Below, one piece after another: positions 1 to 11,440 of a stretch of DNA of 64,000 bases. The translations under genes were made by a program, and so were the position numbers. Numbering within the stretch: position 1 is the stretch's first letter; each line of letters starts with the position of its first letter. The stretch lies in contig NC_030857.1 of the NCBI RefSeq assembly GCF_000208745.1, positions 12,474,466-12,538,465 of the forward strand, in the 5' to 3' direction. This DNA is from Theobroma cacao. Taxonomy: Eukaryota; Streptophyta; Magnoliopsida; Malvales; Malvaceae. The notes under the pieces were generated by a model that had not been told where the DNA came from, did no database searches, and was given only the letters and a program-made list of their open reading frames with translations.

Positions 1-2230
1 TTTGAATATATTCATGAGTTGAGTGCTTTACTTTCAATATTCTATAACAATTGATATCACTCATGAATTATGAATTATTGAGAAATTGCATGTACCTTGA
101 ACTTTAATGGTTGCATATTTTTTCAATGGGTATATGTCTATATTGAACTCATGCTTGCATTTTGATGAACAAAATTGGAATCATGATTAAGGAAGATAGC
201 CATGTTATTTCTTGTAACCATGTTTGTGCTTATTTGATCTTAACTCTCATACATGATTGCAATAAATGCAAAATGCCTTAGTCATGCTTTATTAATAATG
301 ATATGCCTTTTCTGAAAGTTCTCCTTGCATTGATAATTTCATATATAATTTGGAGAATACATCTTGCAATGCTTGCTTTACAATGACTTGGATGAATGAA
401 CACTTGAAAATAATTTGGAAGAATACTCACTAAAAATGCTTAATGATGATATTTTTTAATTTCTTCTAGAGTTGCTATTTTTAGGGAATTTCCTAGAAAT
501 GCTTGATTGATATACTACTTAGTTGATTGATATTGAGAATGAATAATGAATGCTTGATGATGAATGATAATACTTGATGATAATTGAGAATGATGCTCGA
601 AGACTAACAATACCTTAGACATGCCTAGGAACTACTTTGCGAACACTTCTTGAAAATGTGAGTATTTGATGCATTTGTTGAACATTTATTCAAATGCTCA
701 TACTTTTTTAGTTCCATGAATATTTGAGTATTAGGAAAATAGATTGAATATCCATTTGAATGCTCATTTATTCTAGGTTCATGATTTCTTTCCTAATGTA
801 TGATCAATTAAAGATCTCTAACAATTTGTGTTGAGCTTATGATTTCTTAAAGGGGAGTCAATCATTGTCCTTGATATCATAAGGAATTAAGATCTTCAAC
901 AACAAGGTTTGGTGAGATTCAACATTTGGTGTTCTTCCCTACCAGTAACATCTTTCTAAACACCAAAATAGATATTGTGCCTTATACTAGTTCTCACTTA
1001 AACTTGAATGTTGAAATGCATAATTGGTATCAAGCTTTAAGTTTTCTCAATTAGAAAACTTGAATGTCTAGCTTTAAAATTAGCATCAAGCTTTATAATT
1101 GTCTCTTCTCTCTTGAGCTTTAAATTGATCCTATCTTGCTTAAATGTTTTGAGCCTTGAAGTTAATATGCTTGAAATGCTTAGTGATAGGGGAAGTCTTT
1201 ACTAGTGCTTTATCGATTGATATAATGAGCTTTAAATGATTCCATCTCTCATAATTGATATTGCGTTTTTACAAAGGGGGAGATTTTACTTATATCGATC
1301 AATTGGTATATTGACCTTTAACACTTAGTATTGGAGTTCAACTATGGCTTATGTGCTTATTGAACATCTTTATGTTCATCTTTGTTGGACTTCATAAACG
1401 TTATGCGCACATTTTGCTTATAGTATATATTCATGTGGTTAAGTGCATATATATGATGACTTGGTGACTTTATGGTTACATATTCATGGTCTTCATGCTT
1501 ATATTCTTGATGGATTTTGCTAACCATTATTTGTTAAGCTTAAATGTTTAATGCTCACTTTTTTTACTCTTTTTGATATAACAAAAAGGGGGAGAAGGTT
1601 TATGAGCAAATTTAATTTTATGCATATGTTGAGGGGGAGATTTTAAAATCATTTCAAATACAAATTATGCTCATAGTTTTGTCATTTCAAAAAGGTGGAG
1701 ATTGTTAGCTTTAAAATTATTATAGTTTTGATTGTGACAAAATGATCAAATTTGCTTGAACATTATTTAAGTAATCCTTGACAATTTCTTGAAATGATTT
1801 AACTCCCATACATTTGTTCTTACATAGACACAAGCTTGACTCTTGAAGTTATTGAACTATATCTATAAGCTTGTATGATTTAGGTGTATGAATGCTTATG
1901 ATTCTCATTCATTAAAGTTTGATTTAAAGATTAAAGGAAAATCTTGATGCACTCATTAATGGGGAGTTTTGAATATCTTGTTTAATGATGAAAAAGAAAA
2001 ATGAGAGAAGGAAGACTAAATCAAATAGAGTTAAATAGGTCTTTATGTTTAACTTATGTGTGTGATGCTCAGTTTTGGTTTTGTAGAATATTATGTACAG
2101 AAAAGTAGATGCATTGACTAAGGGGGAGCACCTCATTATGCATAAAGATTTGAAGCATTCATATTGAGCATAGACATTGCATTCTTAATCTTGGAATGTT
2201 TTGTGATCATCAAAAATAAGAGATAGAGAA
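1..2230 (+). mobile_element. 3' internal region of a Sirevirus-like Copia element, cut by the window edge
   Basis: This AT-rich stretch has no coding frame worth reporting. It lies directly upstream of a Sirevirus-like LTR and is studded with GGGGGAG polypurine tracts. The part around 430-790 matches 18470-18750 closely by eye, including a shared block ending 'gagtatttgatgcat', so both are the same noncoding 3' region of one family. Known Sireviruses carry a long noncoding segment with several polypurine tracts between the last ORF and the 3' LTR, which fits. A second LTR-like start (TGTTAGCTTTAAAATTATT) follows a purine tract near 1703, so the segment may contain a fossil LTR edge. The rest of the element lies outside the window. 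Confidence 0.6.
1271..2230 (+). promoter_or_regulatory. Multiple polypurine tracts upstream of a 3' LTR
   Basis: Purine tracts of the form AAAGGGGGAG occur at 1271-1285, 1581-1597, 1631-1640, 1688-1701 (a GGTGGAG variant) and 2118-2130, and a weaker tract, AAGAGATAGAGAA, ends at 2230 where the LTR begins. In LTR elements the polypurine tract primes plus-strand DNA synthesis. Several copies spread over about 1 kb is a known Sirevirus trait. Only the last is in the canonical position. Confidence 0.6.
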
Positions 2231-3345
2231 TGTTGACTCTATTTATTTTTTATGATAACAAAATATTCCCATTCATTGATGTTTAATATTTTTACTTAAG
2301 TGTATAGGAAAATTAATGTATGAAATTAATAAATCAATCTTTTAAAGTACATATCAAAAAGAAAAAGGGAGATAAAAATAATGAGACATGACTGTTTAAC
2401 AAGAAGGAAGCTCATTAGTTGAATAAGGAAGAATGTTAGTTGGCCAATATTCAAAATGGAGAAATGGCAGGCTGAAAAATATTGAGAAACAGAACTAACT
2501 TAGTTGACCAAGAAATGAGCCAGTCGACTAAATGCTTACTGCCAGAAACAGGGAGCAGAAAACAGAGACGAGTTAGTCAACTAAGATATCGGTCAGTCGA
2601 CTAAAAGCATTCTGTCTACAAGTTTGAATCCTGCACTAGAAGACAAAATAACGGCTAAAACCAACTCTCAACTATTTTCAGTAGCCATAAACTATCAAAC
2701 TGCCATCAAAGTTGTTTCTCTAAGTATAAAAGGGTCTTCCAATGGTTAGAAATCAGTTTTTAAGAGAATTGAAGGCTTCCAACTGATATAGAGCTGAAAA
2801 ACCAGAAAATCTTCTCTGCACCTTACTGCATTTAAACGTCCATCTTTTGTAATTGTGATCTACACTCAACCTTGTACCATTTAGATCAACCGTGTGATCA
2901 TAGGTACTATCTTTTTACTTCTCTTCTTTGTATTCTTAGAGTGAGAGAGTCACTCTAAGTGATTAATTCAAGCTAGGATTGCTTGGATGACCATAGGTTA
3001 TAACTTAGCCTTGAAAAGTTAAGTGTTGGGTTTTAGTTTAGCCTGGGAAAAACTAGCATAAAAGGTTTTGGCTGAGCCTTGAAAAGCCATTGTAAAGCTT
3101 GGTGAAAGCTTGTAAATTTCACCGGATTCTTAATGGATTGTTGGGAAAATCCTTATTTGAATAATCAAGATAGTGAATGTAGGTCTTAGACCGAACCACT
3201 CTAAATCTTGCTGCCTTATTTACTCTATTTTGCTTTATTTTCTTTCTTTCATTTGTCTTGAATTTGTCTACACTTAGAGATAATTTTTGAAAGAGCCAAA
3301 GTGTGTTATTCACTTCCCCTCTAGCACATATTATTGGGACCAACA
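2231..3345 (+). repeat. Sirevirus-like LTR (3' LTR)
   Basis: The LTR starts TGTTGACTCT and ends GGGACCAACA, giving the short inverted ends TGTTG/CAACA. By eye it matches the LTRs at 34240-35314 and 61174-62249, which lie on the other strand. The match is clearest at the 3' end, where all three have a block with 'agtggttcgg'-type sequence, paired gctttg/aagctt motifs and a final 'agcacatattatt..gaccaaca'. Purine tracts upstream mark it as the 3' LTR of a plus-strand element. Its U3 holds spaced GTCGAC palindromes near 2500-2605. It interrupts an older Gypsy LTR whose 3' part resumes at 3346, so the 5' part of that LTR should lie left of the window. Confidence 0.75.
2500..2605. repeat. Spaced GTCGAC palindromes in Sirevirus-like LTR
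   Basis: Four related sites lie within about 100 bp: CTTAGTTGACCAAG near 2500, CAGTCGACTAA at 2521-2531, TTAGTCAACTAA at 2573-2584 and CAGTCGACTA at 2594-2603. The same motif type recurs in both LTRs of the element at 34240-62249. Palindromic repeats in LTRs have been described for Sireviruses; I infer a cis-regulatory role. Confidence 0.6.
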
Positions 3346-4230
3346 ATGATTACTATGTTTACCTACTCGAGAGCCTTGAGAGTTTTAGACGCATACTCTT
3401 TTGCATAGTGGAGAGTTAATGTTTTTTGCAACTCCCTTATTTGTTTGCGAGCTTTCAGTGCTTTATAAGTTGATTTTGAGTGGATATACGTGAATGTACA
3501 TGGTTTTCTTTTTACATGCCACACATTTTGCGAGCGTGTGAGATTTATACGACTATTGTGCTTTTAAAGGAAAAACAATGATTTCGAGCATTTGAAAATT
3601 ATTCTACTATGCTTTATTTTTGGCATTGATTACCAAGGAAAACATTGCATTATGATTTATAGCATCATTTCTACAAAGCACAAACACCATACTTGTGATT
3701 TGGTTTTCTAAGATTAACATTTTATATTTTGGTTTTATTATTCAAATTATCTGTTTTACGCTTGTTTCCCATCTACGCCCTACTTACAAAAGCTGATGAT
3801 CACTGAGTTTGTGAGATTCACCCCCTTATCTCTCTTTTACAAATAGTGATGTGCCTAGCGTGCGTTCATCGGCACAATTTGTCTACTACGGATAAGTAAA
3901 GTTATCTCATAGCACCGTATTCTGAGTCACTCCTCTGCTAGAGGTCAAGTCGTCCATAGTATGATGTATTGGTACATAGTGTCAATGTAAATGTGCAGTT
4001 AGTAAATTATAAACTATAATGTATTTTTACGATTATGGCAAATAAAGGTCAAGATGGCTTATTACAATTTATGTGAAATTTTTATTACAAAGAGTCATAT
4101 GGTTCAAAGTAATTTCATAGATGGGTGGCATGAATAGGTAGTAACGAATTTCAATTAAGACTTGTTCAAGACTTGGCAGATTCTCCCGCAAGGCTCGCAC
4201 GCTAATAGCAATCGAGGAGCGGTCATTACA
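3346..4230 (+). repeat. 3' part of a Tekay-like Gypsy LTR (TGTAACACC family)
   Basis: This matches the last ~950 bp of the LTRs at 20576-23595 and 28577-31599. Shared blocks include 'cttgtttcccatctacgccc', 'gatcactgagtttgtgagat', a 'cctagcgtg..catcggc' segment, and the terminal 'gacttggcagat..ctcccg' ending GGTCATTACA at 4230. The 5' two thirds are absent because the Sirevirus-like element ending at 3345 is inserted here. No PBS follows, so this looks like a solo or truncated LTR, itself sitting in the LTR remnant at 4231-6077. Confidence 0.7.
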
Positions 4231-4594
4231 TACACCGCTTTCAAATTATTTTGATATGTAAAGCTAGCATGATTTCTATGGAAATAATTATTTATATATG
4301 TTGAAATGATACCTCTAAAATGGTTTATCGTAGGATTTGAATTTCTAGAATGAAAATGGTTTTCTAAAAAAATAGATTGTTAGTGATTGTGATATGATTG
4401 ACATCATGATTTTCAAAACATTTAAGAATCTACTATGTATGTAAATATTCTACTATGTATTAGTTTTCAACAAAGGGGAACAAGCACCTTATGTTTGAAG
4501 TCCACTCGATTACTTCAGTCTTTCGAACTAATGTGAGTATAAGATATTGTATGCTTTTTTTTAGATGCTATCATGTCCATGTTTGGTATGATAA

Positions 4595-4858
4595 ATGCCA
4601 AAAGATTTTGTGTATGATGTAAATTTCATATACCATATGAGATGATTAAGCATGCATGATGAATACCATAAGATTGTATATATGATGTAAATTCCACATA
4701 GAATATAAGGTGATTAAGTATGCATGATGAATGCCATGAGATTATGTATATGATGTGTATTCCATATACTACATGAGATGATTGAGAAAGCATGATGAAT
4801 GCTAGGAAATTATGTATATGATCTATTTTTCATATACCTTATGAGATGAGTAAGCTTG
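4595..4858. repeat. 68-bp tandem repeat, about four copies
   Basis: Units begin at 4595, 4663, 4731 and 4799, exactly 68 bp apart. Each runs from 'atgcca'/'ataccata' through 'tgtatatgatgt', 'ccatata' and 'gagatgatt' to 'gcatgatgaa'. The fourth is shortened. Copies differ by several substitutions, so the array is old. Confidence 0.85.
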
Positions 4859-5129
4859 TTTGTGATAGACTTTCCACATACTTAATACTATGAGTATGAG
4901 AACTCAATGAGTGTGATTGATTCCACTCTCACGGGGGTGTAAGTGATAACTTCACTCCTATGATGCATCATAAACATCCGAGGTGCAATGGGACTGTACA
5001 TTGCCAGCCCAAAGTTAATGGGGACAAACCATCACATTGTATGATTTATGATATTTGAATGATGCATTTAAAAGGGACTTAAAGAATGGAAAAATGTTGA
5101 ATTTTGCCCAGAAACTTAGGTTCTGTGTT

Positions 5130-5255
5130 CAAAGTATCGATCCCTATGGAGCATGTATCCATATGTTCTAAACAAAACATTTTAGGAGGCTTTCTATGTG
5201 AAATGTATCGATATATTCTTGAAAGTATCTATACATTCGAGAATGTATCGATAGA
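5130..5255. repeat. TATCGATA palindrome array
   Basis: TATCGATA occurs at 5206-5213 and 5246-5253, a variant TATCTATA at 5226-5233, and a half-copy GTATCGATCC near 5135. Each is usually followed by '(t/c)attc', so the repeat is longer than the 8-bp core. Confidence 0.7.
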
Positions 5256-6077
5256 TTCATTATAGAAAAGGTTGTTGATTGAATTTGATGAGAATTTCAA
5301 AGGTAAGGAGACTTCTAAAGGTTATGCAAACTTGTTTTCATGCAAATGTTATTTAAAATGCGTTTAAATACCATGTTTCACAAACTTTATGATTAAATTA
5401 TTTATGAATGGCATGAGATTTCAAATACATGTTTATGAACTACTCTTATCCCCTGACTTGTCTCTTTTCTCGTATCCACTCACGGAGTTTGTGTGATTCA
5501 CAAGTTATTTTCCATAATTATTTTATTGCAGATAAGTGATAACATTCTAATAGTAGTGCGTGTCACGGATACGAGTGTCCAGTCTCCATTCTTTGGTAGG
5601 TGTCTAGCAACCACTTGATGCCTAGAGAGTCGATCATGTTCCACTGATGGTCTTATGATTATCTTTATGGTTTAATAATGTTTTTAGATTATGAACATGT
5701 TATGTTAATGTAGCCTATGTTAGACACTTTACAATGTGAATATTATGTTTAAATGTAAATAGAGGCTCAGGAGCCCATATGGACACCCGAGGGTGTTGAG
5801 ACATGTAAAGGATATGGCTCACTAAACATGTCACACTTAAATGATATGTGAATGTTGCACTTACAATAATATGTTGAGAAGTAGAAGTTTCATATATGTA
5901 TAATGTTGCATATGATAATATGCATGAGTTGAATTGTATACTTATAATGATTATGTATGTTTCTGAAATGTCGAATGTTTAATGATGAATGTCAAAAAGG
6001 CTTGCTTAGGCTTAGCGGGCTATACCCATCTAGGCCCTTACGTCGATCACGATCCTTTTAGGAAATAGGATGTGACA

Positions 6078-7640
6078 TGTTTACTGATGATTTGATTCAT
6101 CCTCTTAATTATTATACATTGTATGTTGAATTATGTATTGTGGTTGTTGGAGTTTATCGGTATAAGGACATGTAGCTAGTGGCAGGAAACACTAGCCATT
6201 GTGCACCATGAGCAGCAGCTTAAGCTGGCTGACAATTTTCCACTACTCATTGGTTTTGGTAACTAACAAAGTGCTACCCCTTTTATGAATAATTGTCAAT
6301 TATAGGGTAACAAACAATTCAGTTCTAGTGTGATGACATTAGGTGATTGGTTGTCCTTGGTTTGAACTCCATTATTTTTGAGTGGATGAATGTCTAATGT
6401 GGTGATTTAGAGTAGGATATTATTGTTGAATGTCTAATATAGTGGTTTAGCCTAAGTGTTATTAAATTCATGAATGAATTAATAGGTTATGCCATATTTA
6501 TTGTCTATGTGCTGATTTTATATTGTTTAATTGTATATGGTTGATTTATAGACTTGTTTTAGGTCCTAGTGGATAGTTCTAGGCTGAATTTTTGTTCTCT
6601 ATGGCAAATCTATCGATACTTGTTCATCATGTATTGATAAATTCAGTACACAACCTTCAGAATTTCATTTTGTCTTCTATTTATCGATAGATTCGAGGAA
6701 TCTATCAATAGATGCGGCTATCTATCGATACATTGATCTCATTTCAAAAGCTTTTCTAAAGTTTAAATTTGTTAGTTTTTTTTTTCATTGAATCTTTAAA
6801 AACCTTGATTATTGTTCTAATGTTGTTGAAATGATGTTTTCTCCAAATTTCTTAAACTCGGATTTCAATTTCTACATAATGTTTAAAGGCTACAATCATT
6901 TTATAATCTATGTTTTATAAAAAGATAAAGGTATACATTTCTTGATGTTGTTTGAAAGATAACAAACTCAAAAACGAAAGAATTGGTCGAGGTATCAATC
7001 AGGTGATTATTGACACACTTGGTAAGCAGGATTGTCAAGTGAGGATGCTTGGTAAACAAGACTCAATTTGTATCAGTGCCTAAAAAGGCGAGCTTACAGA
7101 TATTGATTTATTATCTATTTGCATATTTTTAAAAATGTATGTTTTCCCCATTGCTTGCTCCCCCTCCCCGTATCTACTCACGAAGTCTTTGTGACTCACA
7201 CGTTATTACCCATTATTTTTTTTAGATTAATAGATTACTTAGCTCACTGTCCATTTGGGAAAAGTTGCCTTTTGTGGTTGATCTAATAGGTGATCGTCAT
7301 GGCATCCAGTAGGCATTAGCTCTTTCATCGCGTTGTACTCCCTTAGTCAAGTCTGTCTTTATATTTCAAACTGTTATAAACTTGGACTTGTTTATGTCAT
7401 GTAATAATTAATACTTTATAATGTTGCCATTGAATGGCTTATGGTTGTATCCACCATAAGATGGCTAATACTCTAAATTATGTTTAATTACTTCTTTGTG
7501 TTGAGCACGTGAGCATGCAAGATGATTAATATATTTTCTTTTATATAGTTAATCTTGTTTATGTTGGTATATATATGAGTATTTGATGTAATAACTATTT
7601 AGGCTTGTATGAGTTAAGAGAGTAATTCCTTTCAATATCC
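6078..7640 (+). repeat. Second Gypsy LTR remnant with TATCGATA array
   Basis: A second palindrome array lies at 6611-6730, with TATCGATA at 6611-6618, 6682-6689 and 6723-6730 and TATCAATA at 6703-6710. It is followed by 'ccgtatctactcacgaagtc' and 'gtgactcacacgttatt' at 7170-7215, which parallels 5475-5515 in the neighbouring remnant. I see no clear LTR end and no reading frame. It is probably a decayed LTR of a related family. Confidence 0.4.
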
Positions 7641-7689
7641 TTGCACTAGTCATGAATCAAGGATTAAGTCATGATAAAGTCCTTTCTCA

Positions 7690-8380
7690 TGCTTGACTCT
7701 CCCACTATTTTCCCATTCACCCTCGCAGATAGGGCATTCTCAGTGATGCTGTCACTTCTCATAAGTCTCCTTTGCTCAATAGCTTAGAGAACATAGGTAA
7801 CATCATAGATTGATAATGTGAAGAGTTCCTTTGATCCTTCTAAAGAGGCTATTGTTGACTCAAACTGCTCTGATAAGAATACAGGAGCCTTTTGAATGAC
7901 TTGTCTCTCAGATAAATCTTCTGCCAATAATCTAATTTGATTCACCACCCACATGACTTTATTGATATAATCTTTGACTTTCTCCGAACCTTCATTCTCA
8001 AGGTCTCAAACTCTCTGGTTAAGTTCATAATTTACATTTCTTTGGTTCTTTTTAAACTTTGGAATTGATCTGTAAATCTATTCTAAGCATCCTTAGATGT
8101 TTTACACCCCATTATTCTCACAAATATTGCATCTGTAATAGCTCTTTGGATGTATGACAATGCACGGTAGCTTTTTGCAACCTTTTCATTATACTTACTT
8201 CATTTGAGCAAACATTGCATTCTCTTTCAAGGTAAGAACATCAACTCTTGATTCAACTGCTTCCCAAAGGTCAAGACCACAAAGATAAAACTCCATCTTT
8301 GCAAATCAAATCGCATACTTCTCTCTATTGAACAGCGATGGAGCTTGATGACCAAAAGCTGTGTTATAAGTCGAAGTCAT
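7690..8380 (-). pseudogene. Decayed Copia gag (UBN2 / Retrotran_gag_2 type)
   Basis: Reading the minus strand from an ATG at 8380 gives a gag-like protein with several stops and frameshifts. The N-terminal part has an FNREKYAI..KMEFYLCGLDLWEAVES block, which corresponds to the family pattern 'Y..W..KM...L...DLWE.VE'. Further on come RALSYIQRAITDAIFVRI.G and FTDQFQSLKRTKEM, matching the 'A...I...I.D.IF..I....A...W' and 'F..S.RTK.M' parts of plant Copia gag. The C-terminal part, around 7700-7930, reads like the usual QIRLL..EQFESTIASLE..EQRR region. Gag packages element RNA. The ATG lies about 100 nt inside the PBS at 8463-8478, as expected. Downstream pol is missing: beyond 7640 the sequence changes to LTR remnants. 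Confidence 0.7.
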
Positions 8381-8462
8381 AGTAACAACCTAACCTACGG
8401 TTGGTTTGTTGAGAAAGTGTTTTGAGTTCTTTCACTAGTAAAGTCCTTTAAGAACTTAACAA

Positions 8463-8478
8463 AACTCTGATACCATGT
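8463..8478 (-). promoter_or_regulatory. Primer-binding site for initiator tRNA-Met
   Basis: On the minus strand this reads ACATGGTATCAGAGTT, with the TGGTATCAGAG core complementary to the 3' end of plant initiator tRNA-Met. It directly follows an LTR end (TTTTCCACA). Confidence 0.75.
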
Positions 8479-8822
8479 TGTGGAAAACAAAAAAGGAATA
8501 GAATATTTTTCATACAATATGTATTCTATTATGAAGCACCAAAACAGAGACTTAAAAAAGGGTTGCACACATTTAGTACATGATGATCACACAGTGAAAA
8601 TACCATTACAAATAAGCTTATACATGAGCTTACATCTGTATTGACATATTAAAACTTGTTCTAATGGAATTAACAAGTGTAAAACAGCATAGTCTAGCTT
8701 CCATGCATCAATCCACATATAATCAACAAACTAGACAAAAACATACACTACGGTACATGAAATACAAGTTTATTTCCACATGTCACAAGGTCCACTTGAT
8801 AGAGCAAGCACTAACTCCAACA
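8479..8822 (-). repeat. Short Copia 5' LTR
   Basis: The left edge is fixed by the adjoining PBS. On the minus strand the LTR ends TTTTCCACA. The best right edge is at 8822, giving a minus-strand start TGTTGGAGTTAGTGC and a 344-bp LTR with TG...CA ends, a normal size for small plant Copia LTRs. No second LTR or target duplication is visible, so the right edge is inferred. Any short frames here are not supported as genes. Confidence 0.5.
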
Positions 8823-9900
8823 TACTGCTTTAATGTCCATGTCAAAGAGTCCTTGTTATCTCAATGTCTAGTGAAATCATGCTCACTATTTCAATGATAT
8901 CAATGAAATTGTCATTTCAATTCTATCCATAAGTAAGTTAGAATTTAGCATGCACAATTATAGAGAAATGCTTCCTTTTGCAAAGACCATATTTTATATA
9001 GAAATCATCTTAAAAAATTCTAGTTCCCTAAACATACAAGAAAGCATCTTTGAAAATTATGGTTCCTCAGAGTCTTTCAATAATGATGAATATTGTTTGC
9101 ATATAAATTTGTTACATTTTAATTATTATAGTTTGTATTTTTTGCACATGGCTAGTGGCCTTTTAGCCAATTGAATCAAAGGTGACAATCAATATAGCAT
9201 GTGAGGCTTTAAGATCTTTGCATGATGCTTTTAATGACTCATTTTCTCAAATTCTGATTCTTATATTAATATGTAGCATCTTACTATTTCAATTAATTTC
9301 AATTGCTGGATTTAGATGTAATATCTTTGAATGCACAGAACCACTTTTTTGCAAAAAAATAAAAAACACTTTGCAGTTTTTAATTACCTCATGAATCCAT
9401 TTTCTTTAAATTCTTTTATAACCCTATTATCACATATCTAAAAGTAAACCAACAAGAAAATTTGCTTGAAGATCTCAAGATTAAATTTAACAAAGGGGCC
9501 AAAGAAAGGAAGGAACTCTACAACAAGGTTACACAACTGAAAGGTTAGCCACATTCGTTATTCCATATTAAAATCTGAAATAGGTTGAAAATTTTGAGCT
9601 TAACCAACATTTTCATTTCTTACAGGAAACATAAGAGTCTTTAGTCTTCGTAGGCTTTTAAATTCTGAAAAAATAGCAATAGAGCCTCAATTCTGAAGAA
9701 ACATGAGTTTTTTCTTTGTGATAATTCTATTTTATAGAATTATTTTAGTCCAATTTTGTTATGAAATATTAGCTAAGTCTCAATTTTCAATTATAATTTA
9801 CTTATTTTTAATTGCTTTTATAATTAGTTTATTTTTAAGTGAATTATTTTAATTTTATGTTATTTCTTTTGATTTGGTTATTATTTATTAGTTTTTATAT
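8823..9900. other. Unassigned AT-rich DNA
   Basis: I see no repeat match within the window and no coding frame with recognisable domains. Three short frames of 70-77 codons lie at 8664-9394 but show no motifs and no codon structure beyond chance. Confidence 0.5.
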
Positions 9901-11160
9901 TTTTCGTAGGATTAAAAGAGATTGGGCTTAAGTTTGGAAAGTAAAGTGTTGAAAGACCTAGAATCTACTTGCATATGCTTCAGTATTTAAGCCATAACTC
10001 ACGCTACAGAACTCCAAATGATGCCATTCTTGAACCATTGGAAAGCTAAGATATAGAGATACAACTTTTGTGAGATCACTTTACCCATTGCTGTCTTGAA
10101 GATAGAAAAAATCGCATTAGAAAATGGTTGGATGTATTGTGTCGGGAATGGAAATTTGTAAAGACTGACAATTGATTTTTTTTGGGCCTCTCATTACACT
10201 TTTAAGCCCAATTAAACCCTATGTCAACTTAAGGAACTATAGGTTAAGTTATTAGTATAAATAGGATAGTTTGAAGAATATTAGGGTAGACAACCTTTAG
10301 AGATTCAAGAAGCTAGAAGTTGAGGCTAAAACTTGGAGATCAGGTGGCAAATATTTGTTTTGTTTTCTTCCTTAGCTTTTATTTTTCTTGTTACTCTCAA
10401 AGGTTGAATTATATACAATGTTATTTTTTTTTTTTGCAATCATGGGTAGCTAATTTTCTTTTTCTAGGATTGCAATTGAACTCACGTGTGATCTAAATTT
10501 TTAATCTCTTTCTTACTTATCTTCAATGGGAATTGAATTGTTTATTCCAATTTGTTCTTAATGCTTTTAATTGCTTGGCCACCAATTAAATTGATTTAGG
10601 AACCTAAACAAACTTGGAAAAGGGAGTTTAGTGTAGACTAAAATTAGGATAGCATATGATCATATTAATTGATTTACGTATACGATAAAGATATACCTAT
10701 AGGCTATATGTAGCCAGATCAGAACCTGAACTTAATGAGTCTATTTTAATTTCAATTCACATAGGGATATAGAGTTTTGGTTGAAATATATATTTTTATA
10801 AGATGAGTCTGGAGACCCTTATAAATAATTTAGGACTCTAGGTTAGCAATTCAACCCATTGAAATAAGTTAAAGAAGAAAGGCAAGATTAAGATGAAGTG
10901 TGAGGGATATTGTAATCCTAAGCTTGTTTGATTTGATATTTACCCAAGCTTTTATTATTTTGATTTTTCTTAGTTAAATTTTGGTTAGGTATTTTTAGTT
11001 AATTAATTTAGTTATTTGATATTGATTGTTTAGATAAGATTAAATTGTTCTAATTTTTATACTTAGTAAAATTTTAGATCAATTCCCTGTGGGATTGATA
11101 CTCTGCTTGCTAATATACTTCTATTCAATATGTATACTTACGTAGTGAAATTTTAACTGA
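9901..11160 (+). repeat. Possible Gypsy LTR / leader (TAT or Athila-like), weak
   Basis: The stretch has an LTR-leader feel. 'ccataactcacgctacagaa' and 'gaaccattggaaagctaaga' occur near 9990-10060, followed by long T-rich leader-like DNA with 'ttgcaattgaactcacgtgt'. Near 11070-11150, 'gatcaattccctgtgggatt' then 'gatactctgcttgctaatat' resembles the segment found near the 3' end of some plant Gypsy LTRs ('ccctgtggattcgatac..'). No PBS or paired LTR was found. This is an impression from pattern only. Confidence 0.25.
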
Positions 11161-11164
11161 TCTG

Positions 11165-11440
11165 TGTTGCTCATTCCTTCTCATTGTTTAGCTAAGAGTT
11201 TTTTCATGAATGAGCTCCTATATAGTTCTTTTGTTCAGAATTCTATTTTTGTATCTCCGGTGATTCATGATCTTTTCTACATTTTATATGACATGGGGGT
11301 TCTCCCTCTTTAGGTTTGATATGTTGAAAGGGATCTTGTCCATAGCTCCCCAAAAGCTGTGACCCTATTTTTTGTAGTTTTCTAGGGAACTTTTTATTCC
11401 TTGGCCACTTAATGAATCATTATCTTTCAAAAAAAAAGTT
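11165..11440 (+). mobile_element. Possible truncated LINE 3' end with poly(A)
   Basis: Sequence with 'ccttggccacttaatgaatc' and 'attatctttc' runs into a 9-A tract at 11429-11438. Plant LINE-1 copies often end in a T-rich 3' UTR, a weak AATAAA-like signal ('aatgaatc' here) and a short A tail. No reverse transcriptase coding is present, so it would be a 5'-truncated copy. Target duplications were not found. Confidence 0.3.

Larger units (their letters stand above)
4231..6077 (+). repeat. Gypsy LTR remnant with TATCGATA array
   Basis: The right end reads '..ggcttgcttaggcttagcgg..ggatgtgaca', parallel to the ends of the LTRs at 40064-43084 and 37961-43595. The segment with 'ccactcacggagtttgtgtg' and 'ctttggtaggtgtctagcaa' also parallels 42650-42790. 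The order of parts is the same as in those LTRs: a tandem-repeat zone, a GC-richer island near 4910-5040, a palindrome array near 5130-5255, then the U5-like end. The left edge is not defined; it may be cut by the LTR ending at 4230. Confidence 0.5.
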
